Shown here: positions 1 through 11,500 of the stretch, piece by piece
Position numbering within the stretch: position 1 is the stretch's first letter
Layout: the number at the start of each line of letters is the position of its first letter
From: Trichoplax adhaerens
Lineage: Eukaryota; Placozoa; Uniplacotomia; Trichoplacea; Trichoplacidae
Assembly: GCF_000150275.1 (NCBI RefSeq)
Contig: NW_002060944.1
Span: 7,764,735-7,828,734, forward strand
Length of the DNA stretch: 64,000 bases
Direction: 5' to 3'
Made by a program: the position numbers and the translations under genes
Notes under the pieces: generated by a model
What the model saw: only the letters and a program-made list of their open reading frames with translations
Told to the model about the DNA's origin: nothing
Database searches by the model: none

Positions 1-749
1 AAGAAAATGAAACTTATGGTGCCTGTGAGAAAAATTTAGCAAATATTAATGAGCAGCCATTAAAGAATGCAGCTTCGGTATCGTCCGACGAAGATATATC
101 AAGTGGCTCAGACGACGATCAAGCAATGGAGAAAGAGGTAAACAAAGATGCAATGGTTGAGCAACATAGGTCACTTAATACCGAGAGCACCCAACAGAAT
201 TCTTCCTCTCTTCCAAATAATGACCAAGTTATCACCTCGTTGACTTCTGAAGAGGGATACGAAGCTGACAAATCATCATCATGCAGTGATGAAGACGGTA
301 TTCATAAATCAGATGTACCTCACAACTGCCAAAGTAGTATGGTAAAAGAAAGTAACGACGTTTCTTCCGATGAAAACCATGAAGAAAGTGAAGACCAATC
401 TAAAACTACAGATGAAGAAATGACAACAGAGATAGTAGACTCCAATGATACTAGTAGTGATAAAGAATCCGCTGAATATTGTACTATGCAATTGGAAAAG
501 GTTAAATCTCTAGAAGATACCGTTCAAGAGTTAGCATTAAAAGTTGAAACATTTTACGGAAGCAAAAAGGATAAGGAATACCTCTATATTGATGAATCGC
601 TCACTCGAGTACTCTTAGAGTTAGATCAGGTTGAAACACGCGGAATACAGCAAATTAGAGATGCTCGTAAGTTAGTTGCAACCTTTGTGAACAATATTAT
701 TGACGAATTGGAATTTCGAGTTAATTCACATAAAAACGATTCGTCATAG
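1..749 (+). CDS. BAG-domain co-chaperone, BAG3/BAG4-like (5' partial)
   Basis: The reading frame is open from the left window edge (codons in phase with position 3) to the TAG at 747-749, so this is the C-terminal exon of a longer gene. The first two thirds are low-complexity and acidic, rich in Ser, Asp, Glu and Thr, with no recognisable domain. The last ~75 residues form a three-helix BAG domain: an EKVKSLEDTVQEL-like helix, then GSKKDKEYLYIDESLTRVLL, then QQIRDARKLVATFVNNIIDELE. The domain closely resembles human BAG3, including the conserved K-K-x-D-K-x-Y-L-x-I-x-E-x-L-T core. BAG domains bind the HSP70 ATPase domain and promote nucleotide exchange in the cytosol. The in-frame ATG at 126 is probably internal. 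An AATAAA at 1047-1052 may be its poly(A) signal. The family call is firm; the paralogue (BAG3 or BAG4, with or without a WW domain upstream) cannot be decided here. Confidence 0.85.
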   Translation, partial: ENETYGACEKNLANINEQPLKNAASVSSDEDISSGSDDDQAMEKEVNKDAMVEQHRSLNTESTQQNSSSLPNNDQVITSLTSEEGYEADKSSSCSDEDGIHKSDVPHNCQSSMVKESNDVSSDENHEESEDQSKTTDEEMTTEIVDSNDTSSDKESAEYCTMQLEKVKSLEDTVQELALKVETFYGSKKDKEYLYIDESLTRVLLELDQVETRGIQQIRDARKLVATFVNNIIDELEFRVNSHKNDSS

Positions 750-3421
750 TCATAGATGATATTAAGATTCCATTTTGTGATAACTGTTTATAAGATTTTT
801 AATGTGTATATAATTAGTATCAAGGTATTGCTCTATTGTATGGTAATGGATGCATATGTTTGAAATGCGCTGTATATCTAAATTATATGTCAAATCATGC
901 AGCTAGGATCATTTTCGGCATCGTTCGAATTAAGAAATGTTAAATTATTATGATTATTCTATTTGTAATGTAATTAGATAAATATTTATTCATCGTCTTA
1001 CAATTGGTTATTATTAGATATGGTGTATGAAGATTACTCTTTCACCAATAAATATCATTATTATCCAAAAAATGGCCTATTAGCTTGCTAAAATAGAAAT
1101 TTATTAAGAGCCTGACTACCGTAGTAATCGATATCCGATAAATCAGACCTTTAGACTGGAATATGTTAACAACCTTAAATTTTTACTTACGCGTATGTTA
1201 TATACAGCAGGATTTCTTGCCAATTATGTTATCGTGCTCTTCCCCGTATGAAACAAGAATAGTTATGCTGTTTAAGTTAAAGGATAAATAATATCTACTA
1301 GTTAGCACCTTTACATTGGGAATTTTACTAGAACGAGACTAATATCTAGGAATTTGCTATCAGATCGATTTCAGAAGTTATTCAATTTATAGGTACCATC
1401 GTTTATTATATATTAAACGTTATTCTTACTGGAATAGCAAGAACTAGTTTAATAGATTTCAGAGTACTGTAGCTGAATATAATGCAGCAGTAAATTGTTA
1501 GAGGGTATGGCCACGGGCCTATGACTGCAGACTTGTAGTTTATGATAGGGTACTAGACTAGCCTAGTTTTATTATATAATTATTGCGGCACAGTAGAATG
1601 CTGCCATTTCAGATTTACCAACTGTGAATAGTTTACAATGCATTTTACCGTGTTGTGATAACGTAAGAAGTTTGAAGTACCTAGATGTTGGTGATTATCT
1701 TTTTTTAAGTTATTGTAATGAATGTTAAGACCTGAAAAATTAACTCCATGCAAAAGCTTCTAATAATTGGAATTGGAGATAATCAACCTTAGTTTATTAC
1801 AAGATTTGAATTCATTCATTCATTAATTAATTAATCGATCAACTTGAACACAAGTAACCACAACTAAATCATAGTTAACTATAACAGTCAAAAATAAGGG
1901 TATTAGAATGAGCCACTGCTAACCGTAGCTATGATATTGCAATATATAATGTCCAGATTGGCAATGGCTTGTACCCGCCAAGTTACAACTTCAATTGAAT
2001 ATAAATGAATTTTATTTCACTGATATTTTCTTAATTTATTGATAAAACATTCTTCCACAGGAGTGATCATTATAATAATGTTGATACAGTTGGAAGATGT
2101 ATCCACATGTCTTAAAAGATCAATATTTCTTAAAATGGACTCTAACAATGGAATATATGGAATAAAGTTTTCTAAAGTACAAAAGGGCCTATTCTGAGCA
2201 ACAGTTTTCAATCGTTGCCGCTATCTAAATCCTATAATCGATAATGTTACAATATGGTCTACAGATAATAACGGCACGATAGCCCTATACGGCATATGCT
2301 TGAAGAAAAGAAAAACAAATATTGTCTAATGATGTTTTGGTGTTTCAAAAAAATTTGACTTCACCGTTTAGATAAATTTATGCAATTCTAACAAGTTTTG
2401 CTCGTCAACACGGAGTTAGTAAATTTCTATCAAGAACGCGATAAATTGTGACGGTGCGTAGAATAGGCACCATAAATCATGAACCGATATCGTACTTTGA
2501 TTCGCGTGCAAATGCGAATGTTGGATAGTAACTATCCATTTCTATAGTGATATTTACAGCATCGGTAGCTACTTTAAGCCAGCCATAAGTAGTCATCAAG
2601 TGCTTCTATTGTTTGCACGTTGAAATGGTGGCGTGATAGCTATATCGATGTCATCACTTTAAGATCAATTCGAGATAGAAATTGTCATTCATAACCACCA
2701 ACTCACAATCGGTAGCATAAGTAACCTGGATCCAGCCGGAGATCTTTGGTGGAAGTACTGTTCGTCAATGCGGATAGAAAGTTGCATTATCGTATTCACC
2801 AATCAATCGAAATGACAAGCATCAGCAAAACCCTACTGGGCTAATAAAGTAGTGAGCTAGGTTGTGTTGGAAAATGAAAATTTTACTTGTATTTCTAGTC
2901 TTTTGACATTTCTGGATACAAAATGTGGACCTTGTGTTATTATGTCTACGCAAGAGCAAACTGAAAGTGTCTAGGGTATCAGCTATAATATAATTATATC
3001 CTATGCTTTATTACTGCGAAATATTTTGTCTGTCAAGTGTAATGTAATCGCAGCACTTAAGGTATAATAATTAATAACGTACTTGATAGCAGATGCGTTC
3101 ATTTGAATCTATTTACAGTGTGAAACGTTATTAACGTCGTCAAGGTTCAATTTTTTGATATTCCACATTGATGTGGCAATGTATCTTCATGTTGTACCAC
3201 ATAGGAGAACTTTATTATGTCGTGCTATCGATGATATTGCAATAGGTTTAGCCATGATTGACGAGAAATGGCGACTCATGATCATTATATAATTCATTAT
3301 AAAGAACGTCCAATATATTATTACTGTATATTATATTATGATTTGGATATCGTAATTCATAAAGTATAAAAGGTATAAGTTATAGGCACTAGCTGTGCCA
3401 GCTTTGATGAAGATTGAACTT
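750..3421. other. Intergenic, no supported gene
   Basis: AT-rich non-coding sequence with short ATTA/ATTC simple repeats near 1810-1835. The only coding-like stretch is a minus-strand ORF at 2017-2211 whose stop is followed by an AATAAA. It could be an orphan terminal exon and is treated as a finding. No RNA gene or transposon was recognised. Confidence 0.6.
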
Positions 3422-4141
3422 CTATAACCCAACCATGTAATCTGGGCTACCGTCGGCAACACTTTTAAAAAAGCGTGATCGAATTTCAGCATTGACACGT
3501 GAAGCTTTCCGTTCTGCATTTATCACTGGTTCCTTGTCCATTCGTCCTATCCAAGCCCATGTATTGGAGAAGCTACCACGAGGCAATTCAAAGGTTAGGG
3601 TGAATGCCCGTTTTAGTGCTGGTATTAACTCCAGCCATGACCACACCATAAAATCGATATAATTGGGCTCATTGCCACCAAAGTATGGACTACCTTGTTT
3701 TTGAAGTCGATTCTCGACACGTAGTAGCTGATCTAATAAACGTTTAGCTTCAATTCCTTCCATCATTGCTCGTATCACAGGAGGCAAATTGGTATAAATC
3801 TCATGTAAGAATATTCTATCCATTGCTCTAGTAGCTGGATCAGATGATCGAAGTGGTTTATCCGTAAATGTATCTTCAAGATATTCATAAATGATGATTG
3901 TTTCATAGACAACGGTATCACCATGCTCTAAAACTGGAATTTGGCCATTAGGATTTAATTGTTGTAGAAAATCGGGACGATCAGACATTTTGATGGAGTA
4001 GAAATCGAAATCTAAACCTTTGCGTCTCATAATTAAGCGTAAAGCCATTGAATACGGATCAAATCTCATGCCATAAAGTTTTAAATCTTTGGTAGATGAA
4101 GGTTTGCTATCGCCTTTCTGTAATTGGATCACTTTCGCCAT
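3422..4141 (-). CDS. Omega-class glutathione S-transferase-like protein, catalytic Cys replaced
   Basis: A single-exon ORF. An upstream in-frame ATG lies at 4165, but the Met at 4141 gives 239 residues, the usual GSTO length, and starts with MAKVIQ. The N-terminal thioredoxin fold (about residues 15-95) contains GMRFDPYSMALRL, the NPNGQIPVLE cis-Pro strand and YETIIIYEYLED, all aligning with the GSTO motifs RFCPFA, PVLE and YESxxxxEYL. The helical GST C domain follows, with PNYIDFMVWSWLELIPALK near its end. Omega GSTs act as thiol transferases and dehydroascorbate reductases through a Cys in RFCPF; here that position is GAT (Asp). The protein probably lacks classical omega chemistry, or uses Thr of the YET motif. 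The absence of introns is unusual beside its intron-rich neighbours and could reflect retroposition, but the frame is intact and this looks like a gene. Confidence 0.85.
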   Translation of the reverse strand: MAKVIQLQKGDSKPSSTKDLKLYGMRFDPYSMALRLIMRRKGLDFDFYSIKMSDRPDFLQQLNPNGQIPVLEHGDTVVYETIIIYEYLEDTFTDKPLRSSDPATRAMDRIFLHEIYTNLPPVIRAMMEGIEAKRLLDQLLRVENRLQKQGSPYFGGNEPNYIDFMVWSWLELIPALKRAFTLTFELPRGSFSNTWAWIGRMDKEPVINAERKASRVNAEIRSRFFKSVADGSPDYMVGL

Positions 4142-4165
4142 GGTCGCCAATTTGGAAATAAACAC

Positions 4166-6780
4166 TGCACTCTAGAGGTACCGAAAGAAATTGGTATTTG
4201 CGTGATCCAATAGAAAACAATGTGTCAGTACCAGTATACAGTAGGAATCTTTTACTACCAGTAAAGCCCTTTAGCCACTTGAAAAATTGGATGATTTAAA
4301 TGGAAAGGCTAGTTGAGTCAAAGATGGTTAATTGACGATCACCTGCTTCTTGTTGGCTAATTCAATGAATAAATAAACTACTGCCCTCGTTGCAAAGCCA
4401 TTAGTCTCGATGTGCTGTATACTCCTAATTATATACTGTACTGGATATTGACTGCAGTCGAGTGCTTTCTACCAGTTATGATTTTTGCTTACGTCTGGCT
4501 GACAAGTGATTTTCAATCAAAGCGGACTAACCTACTTGATGCAGTAGCAACGAGCAAGACGCCACTGATAGTCATCGTGTCCATCCAGTAGTACAATCTC
4601 ATACAGTACGGTAGATGTGTGATTGATCCATGTGTTTTCCTACAAGAATGCTGCATCAGCATCACGTGAGAATTATATAAGCATGAATAATTGGGAGAAC
4701 TAGTCACGTGACTAGACGCCAGTAGCGACCCTCGATGATAAATGGTCTCTCTAGTGTAGACGATAGTGCAGCAAGGAAAATCGAATCGGCGCCATAGACT
4801 GGCTCGATTGTCAACTTGCGAATTCATAAATGAGTTGTATTGAATTCAGAGCGAAGGGGCAGCACTAATGAAGTCTTCAAGTTGTTCAGTTTAGTAAAAG
4901 CCTAAAAATATCACGGGTTCGAGAACGTTCGATCACTTCGTTGTTAGTCCCAGCTGCTAACCCTAACCCCAGCTATACCTACTGTATGCCAAATGCAGTA
5001 CACTATATACTGTACTGTATGTAATTGTCAGCAGTATAACTAGAGTTCGTCCGATGATCAAGTATTGCCAGTAAGTCTAGAAACGAATATCAATCGGTGA
5101 GATAAATTAAAGCAAGTAGAGTACTGTATAGTAGTATTATCGCTGTTGAATTAATTAACAAGTCGAGAATTGAATGACAGGTCCCCACAATCCCCTTTCA
5201 ACCATGGCAATAGTATCATGACCGCTAATACTCAATTTTTAGAAGAATTGGATGCTCTAATGCCTGATATTACTGAAGATGTCCCGTTAATTTCGACGTA
5301 GAATTGTTTATTTATTTTTCATTTGTACAATATAGTAGGATCGTTCATGCAGGCATATTACACAAGTACTATGTTAATCATCTATCTCGGATTCATCGTG
5401 CTGTCCTGCCGTCCATACAGTAACACGTACAATGTACAGTACTGTACATTCCGAACTACTGTCAAAACTGTGCATTGTACTGTAGACTGTTTGCTTAATA
5501 GACTGTAGAAAAAGACAATACTGTACAGTGTATATCCTTGCTGCAAAATACCAATGCAGTTTTACAACGTACTGCGCTACAGTAAGCCAAGTCTCAGTAG
5601 TTTTACAACTTGAATCTAGTATCTTACTAGAAAATATACCAATTTGGGGGTGAATATCAATCAATACTAGTCATATACTAAGTGGTAAAAGTTAAAAGAG
5701 CTATCACACTTCAGTAGTGCCAAGGTAGTACTGTAATTTTCGATTATTCTCTAGTCAAGAAGCAGGATAAAAGGGGATCGGATGGACAACTTATGGGTGT
5801 TATTAATCCTCTAATTGGATAACAGCAACACTACGCATAATGAACATCCAATTTCCCTGCATATATACCTATCATGAACATGTAAAACATTTTACAGGTC
5901 CAGACGCCAACTGTACTAATTATCAATTAGAATTGGTTTATCGATGATCGAAAAATACTAGTTTGTCTCAACCGAATTCAATAACACCCAAGATATGATC
6001 TGGATGCGTTCCAAGTGATACAATGTACCGTAATACTTTTACTAGTGATACAGTGTCATAAGAATTACTGTACTATAGACTGTTATTGTCGATACTTGAA
6101 GAACCAGTATTCAAAGTTTCAGTGTCAAAGTGATTTTGGAAGTAAATAGCCCACTTAGCAGCTTCTACCAAATTTCAGGACAGATACAGTAGAATGTTTT
6201 TTATTGTATAAGCATAAGAAAAGCGCACAAGGACAATCTTTTAACGCTATATTGTAAGATCTTAAATGATCACAGATAAAAAGTATCCTAGCAAAATTAT
6301 CTGCAATTACTCACGATCATCATTCAGTGCGATGCACAATTACAGCTAAATGTAAACTGTTTTCTTGTGATATAGAAACTTGCGTCTATGCTAATACTGT
6401 ATACCTGATAATAAATTACAGTACAGTATACTCCATGTTGACGAGATTTTATTCATTGAATCTGTCATCTTCTTTAGAATTCTGGGCGTTCAGACTGTCT
6501 GTCAGTGTTTGCTTTCACAAATTCTTTCCTATCAACCACCACAAACTAGAGTTTGCGAATAATGCATCAGAGAATAATAGTCAATAGACACGCCAGATTC
6601 ATGTCGATCAATACAGAACAAGAGCAAATTATTGGCATAGGATAGAAATGACAGAAGATATATTAGCGAAGGTTATAGAATAAACGCAAATTCTCGTATT
6701 ACTCATTTTAGCAAATAAATACGCAGTCATGTTGCCATAAGATATCGTAGGTAGACACTATAGCAAGTTAGCATTCTTAC
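4166..6780. other. Spacer with scattered TACTGTAC motifs; possible NDUFA4 terminal exon
   Basis: No confidently supported gene. The stretch has many short self-complementary TACTGTACAGT-type motifs (around 4980-5020 and 5400-5530). A 27-codon ORF at 5218-5301 (MTANTQFLEELD...) is isolated. On the minus strand, the segment ending with the stop at 6449-6451 reads SLNAQNSKEDDRFNE in a frame that could serve as the missing last exon of the NDUFA4-like gene to the right, but the splice site is not convincing. Confidence 0.5.
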
Positions 6781-8146
6781 CTTTGTATTTTCATTGGGAC
6801 CGACCTCTAGCCAAGGATAGGGATTCTTCTTACGATTCCAGCTAGAAATATGTTTCAAGAATAAATCGCAATTAATATCAATTTATAAAATTTGAAAAAT
6901 TCAACCAATGATTTAAAGAAGCTTTTCATAATAGATTGGCAAGTAGCAACACACCATACGTACTAGCTGTTGGTGAAATCATACCAATATTGTATATACA
7001 AAAGCTGTACAGTACCGTATTGCATCAATTTAACAAATCAGCAATTACTATAAATTCCATTTCAACCAGTTATTCAACTAAGATAAACGTCTGTAAATAT
7101 GGTATAGTATAATTACCGTTAAGAAATAGACGAAGGTAGTGTACATTATATAAAGATGCGATAGGAGCAAGGCATCAATAATTCATTGAAATCTTTTATA
7201 GTGATTTGTAAGCAATCGACTTGACATTATCCATTCTACTTACACAACATCGGTTGTATGAGTGGCAAGTCTGAAAGTGTAATAGCCAGCACCGGCGACG
7301 CCAATTCCGATGATTACAAACAGTGGGATTAACTGTTTTAAACAATTTCAAAAAAGAATCAGTTAATGGAGGCGGTTTCATTGAATTAGATTACGTCCAG
7401 TGTCAAAATTGATCGAGTGGAAATAAGAAATTATTGGATTCCTTGCTAAAACCGGTACATGTTTGTTTTACGTTTCAAATGCTTCGCACCCATTAAAACG
7501 ATTCACCTAATTTACCTACACATCCTATATCTGAAATGCTGTATAATCTATTGCATTTATTATATTGATCGCTACATATTAACTGATTCAATTGATTTAC
7601 TTGACGAATACTGCTAATTCCTTACATTGGTTACATTGGATTTTTTTTGGAGGGGTGGCTATACAGGGTGCATGCGTGCGTACGTGCGTGTGTCTATACT
7701 GTGACTGTATCTGGATGGTGGATTATCATGTCCCAGTGGGTGTTTTTAAAAGATCTGTAGCTACAAATTTTTCGAAAAATGCACGAGTATATAAAATAGA
7801 GTGGAAAAATTGGACTACAGTGTAGGAAATGATTCAAAGGTGTTGGTTTTATGTTACTTCTTCAAGTAATACTAGACATTGCTACCTACTGCCAGCGCAT
7901 GACTGCAAAGTGATGCCTTTTCCGATCGGTTACGATGAAAAAAACACACAGTCCAGTACAGTATCAACAGAAGATGGGCATTGTCCGGAAAGTGCAATGT
8001 GATTTTCCACAGTTTTTTATGACTATGTTACATCTTTCACTTGACATTAAACTATCTACTCTTGATGGAGTTTGATGATTAAAATAGACATTACTTACTC
8101 CTGGATGTTTAGCACCAACGTGACGTATGTTTAAAAGAGAGACCAT
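6781..8146 (-). CDS. NDUFA4: NDUFA4-like cytochrome c oxidase-associated subunit (last exon not placed)
   Basis: Three short exons join in phase: 8099-8146 (MVSLLNIRHVGAKHPG, ending GGA|GTAAGT), 7244-7332 (cag|TTAATCCC, giving LIPLFVIIGIGVAGAGYY) and 6781-6841 (WNRKKNPYPWLEVGPNENTK). Together they give 66 residues that follow human NDUFA4 almost position by position: the RQ..AKKHP start, the SLIPLF single transmembrane helix, then the WDRNNPEPWNKLGPNDQYK equivalent. Human NDUFA4 is 81 residues, so about 15 C-terminal residues are missing; a weak candidate exon ends at 6449. NDUFA4 is an inner-mitochondrial-membrane subunit of complex IV (first assigned to complex I). The gene is divergent from RUNDC3, with 448 bp between the two start codons. 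Confidence 0.78.
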
Positions 8147-8594
8147 CTTGAAAAGGAGAGGAAATTAGTCAATATGGCGGTCAACAGCGGCGTTAATGCG
8201 TTCCAACAGCAGTAGAGTACAAGTATGTTGCAGCGTTGGGGAGTCACCAATTGTTATAAGCGTCAACCGGTCAACGTATCATCCGTGGTGGCTTCATACT
8301 GCAAGACTGCCGATCCAGGGCTACAGTACTGTACACTACAGTACAGTACACGGTAGCACAGTATAGTACTGTAGGTAGAGATCCTAGAATATTTTGGGAG
8401 CCAAGTTTTATAACGCGAGTGCGCAGTACAGGACAGTATAGTACGGTACTGTACTGTATTGATTTCTACTCTACGATACTGTACCGTATCTGAACTGTTG
8501 ACAAAATCGTGGGACAGCATCGTTCAGACAGACATTTTCTATTTTCAACAGCCTCAAAATAACAGCATTGCTTTCAACCATACTGCCAATCAAA
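8147..8594. promoter_or_regulatory. Divergent intergenic region between NDUFA4 and RUNDC3 (candidate bidirectional promoter)
   Basis: The two start codons face away from each other across 448 bp, so the promoters must lie here or overlap. The interval carries several TACTGTAC/GTACAGTA-type palindromic motifs (about 8320-8480) and no clear TATA box at a fixed distance from either start. The promoter role is inferred from gene orientation only. Confidence 0.4.
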
Positions 8595-11500
8595 ATGTCT
8601 ACATCGGCTAAAAGGGTCTATTACTATAAAGTCGGATATGAAACAAGGAAGAAAAACGTTGTGGAATTATGCAAGTAAGTCAGTAACAGTACGTGGAAGT
8701 AAAAAGATACATGGATCGTACTGTATACGACGCTAACTTCATTAGCACCATGACATCACTATCTCCTACAGTATCCACTTTTCATCGACGTTAGATAAAA
8801 TAGATAACGTCTATCATGATGGATCGATTCACCAACATTGGATCAATTATTTCCAATCTTGGAGATGGAAAGGGTAATGGATTCCTATTTAAACTATAAA
8901 CGAGCTATAAATTTATGCAAGAGTACGTCGTAGCGATCCACCAATGGTGAGCGTGATTGGCGTTAACTTCATTAACATCCAACCCTATCAATTGACATCA
9001 CTGCGTCGTGTATCATCAACATGGAGAGACTAATGAAGTCAATCCAATTGAATAGATATCATATCACCAATGGCTAATTATTTTCACCCTTCGTAATGGA
9101 AGAGCAATTAATTCATTAACAGATACTATTGTATAGGATAGCCCAGAGATGGAATAACATGTCGTAGTTTCAACATTGCTAGATTTCGTCATTCGCGTGG
9201 TATTCTCCTACATTAATGACACCTTCAGAACAGCAATTCAATAAAAGCGCCATCATAATGACTGGATAGATCTATCACGATTTTGCACCCCAATTATTTC
9301 TAGACTCAACAGTTGAAAAAAAAAACTACGCGTTTATTATCAATTCGATAGAAAATACATGTCGTAGTTTCAACATAGCTAGATTTCGTCATTCGCGTGG
9401 TATTCTCCTACATCAATAACACCTTCAGAACAGCAATTCAATAAAAGCGCCATCATAATGACTGGATAGATCTGTCACGATTTTGCACCCAATTATTTCT
9501 AGACTCAACAATTGAAAAAAAAACAAACTACGCGTATATTATCAATTCGATAGAAAATACATCACCAAAGAATGCAATAGGATACATTACTTTCAGTCAA
9601 TAACTTAGTCCTAATAACAATAATCAATATATTGTATATAATCAGATCAAGATATCAGTCTTCTGTCTTGTAAGTAGCTAAATAAGCCCAGATAGGATAG
9701 CAAGTGTTTTCATCTAGTCCAAAGTAGTTCTTTCCAATTTGCTTCATAGTTTGTTTTTTGGAACCATTTACTCCTAAGGAAGGGATAATAACATTGCTGT
9801 AGAATGATAATCAATACTTCTCGCACTCTGTTGCTCTTTGTCAAGATGGATAAATGACGGTGTAACTTTCCTAGAAGTAGATATAAGTGACTAAAATAGT
9901 ATATTCTTCACCAACGGTTGTTGTTATTCACAGATTAGGAGTTAAAAGCATCCTCAGTAAAGCAGCCCTTGGATCAATTGATGATAGTAGCACAGAATTA
10001 CAAAATTTTTGTGTCGCAGTGGAACAGATGTTAACACTAGGACTAAAAGGTAATCAAAATGCTGTTATTAATGATCAATCACATAATGGGCAAGTGACAA
10101 CAGCTCCGCAATTAATTTTAGATTACAATCAAATAAACTGTGACTATGATACGGTTATATGCGCTTTGATTTTATACATGCATCATGACAGCGTAATTGC
10201 GGTACTTGTGAAGAAATGAAGGACTCAAATTGAAGTAGATGATAATAAGCGTGCACAATGTCCTTATTAAAATAGTCTTACATATCTTAACAATTGTCAA
10301 GTATCACAGGCAAATTTTAAATTTCCCTTTATTCTGTACACCGGGCCAATGACAAAGATTGTAAAATTATTAACAATGCTACTGCTTCTTTTATAGGTGT
10401 TAAACCTTGGGCAATGCACGATACCAGCATTACATTTTGGAATTATATAAGAGATGCATGTAAGGGAATACCGCAAAATTGTATTGCTAGTATCTCACAA
10501 ATGTCCAATCCAAAAACACCGAAAGGAAAGGTAATTCGTAAACACAAAAAATGATCAACTATAATCTATTGATTATTGATGATTTTCATTAAAAAAACGT
10601 AAATTTCAATTATTGATTGTACGATCAGGTTCATTAATAAATAAGGATTCATTATACACTCAACAGATTATACGGTAGCAATAGCGTGTATTATTAGTAA
10701 AGAATGACCAGCCACTTTTCTGCCAGTAATTTATCGAAATAGCAGATGTATCGATTTACTTTGAAGACTTTATACTGCATACTAGTCAGCTATCACTTTG
10801 AAAGGCGATGAAATGAGATACCATACGACAAGATGGACTAGTAGCTTTAGTACTTCAATTCTTCGTATGTAGTATATTATAACTTATACTATTTTGGTAA
10901 TTTGTTAATAACGATGACGCTAATTTTTTCTTAGGTAAGGGCTTGGATTAGAATGGCACTGATGGAGAAAAGATTATCAGAATACTTAGCAACAGCTGTA
11001 CAAAATAATTATCTAACGAGGTAAAACTAGCGAAATGTATAAACTTTTTGATTACATACTCTTACATTAATTAAAACCCATAAAAATATTCGTAATGGCT
11101 ACCTTATGTAATCTCGTATAATATACGTACTGTATAATTAATAACTTGTTTCTACAAGATTTACAACATTTCGATGCAACCTAATACTTCGTAAATAATT
11201 TTTCTTGATTATAAAATCTGCTTAACCTGTTTTTAAGATATTTACACTTTATCAGTGTGCTCGCATGAATCTAACGTAACCATTGATGCACTCCTAAATT
11301 CTTGCCAATCCGTATATTTTATAAAATAACAGGTTACACTACCACGATGATGCAATAATACTAACTGAAGATGGTACCGTACTTATTGGCTATTTTAACT
11401 CATTGAAAACTGTTGATTTTACGTAAGCTTTCTTTCTTACTACTTTATGATCTTAGCTATAAAGTGGCATACTGAAAGTATTACTCGTCGGTAGTGATTA

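Noticed and set aside
4513..4827. 104-codon minus-strand ORF
   Set aside because: No recognisable domain, atypical composition and no upstream or downstream exons.
5218..5301. 27-codon ORF MTANTQFLEELD... as a small gene or first exon
   Set aside because: Too short, and no convincing donor or partner exon; left as a remark.
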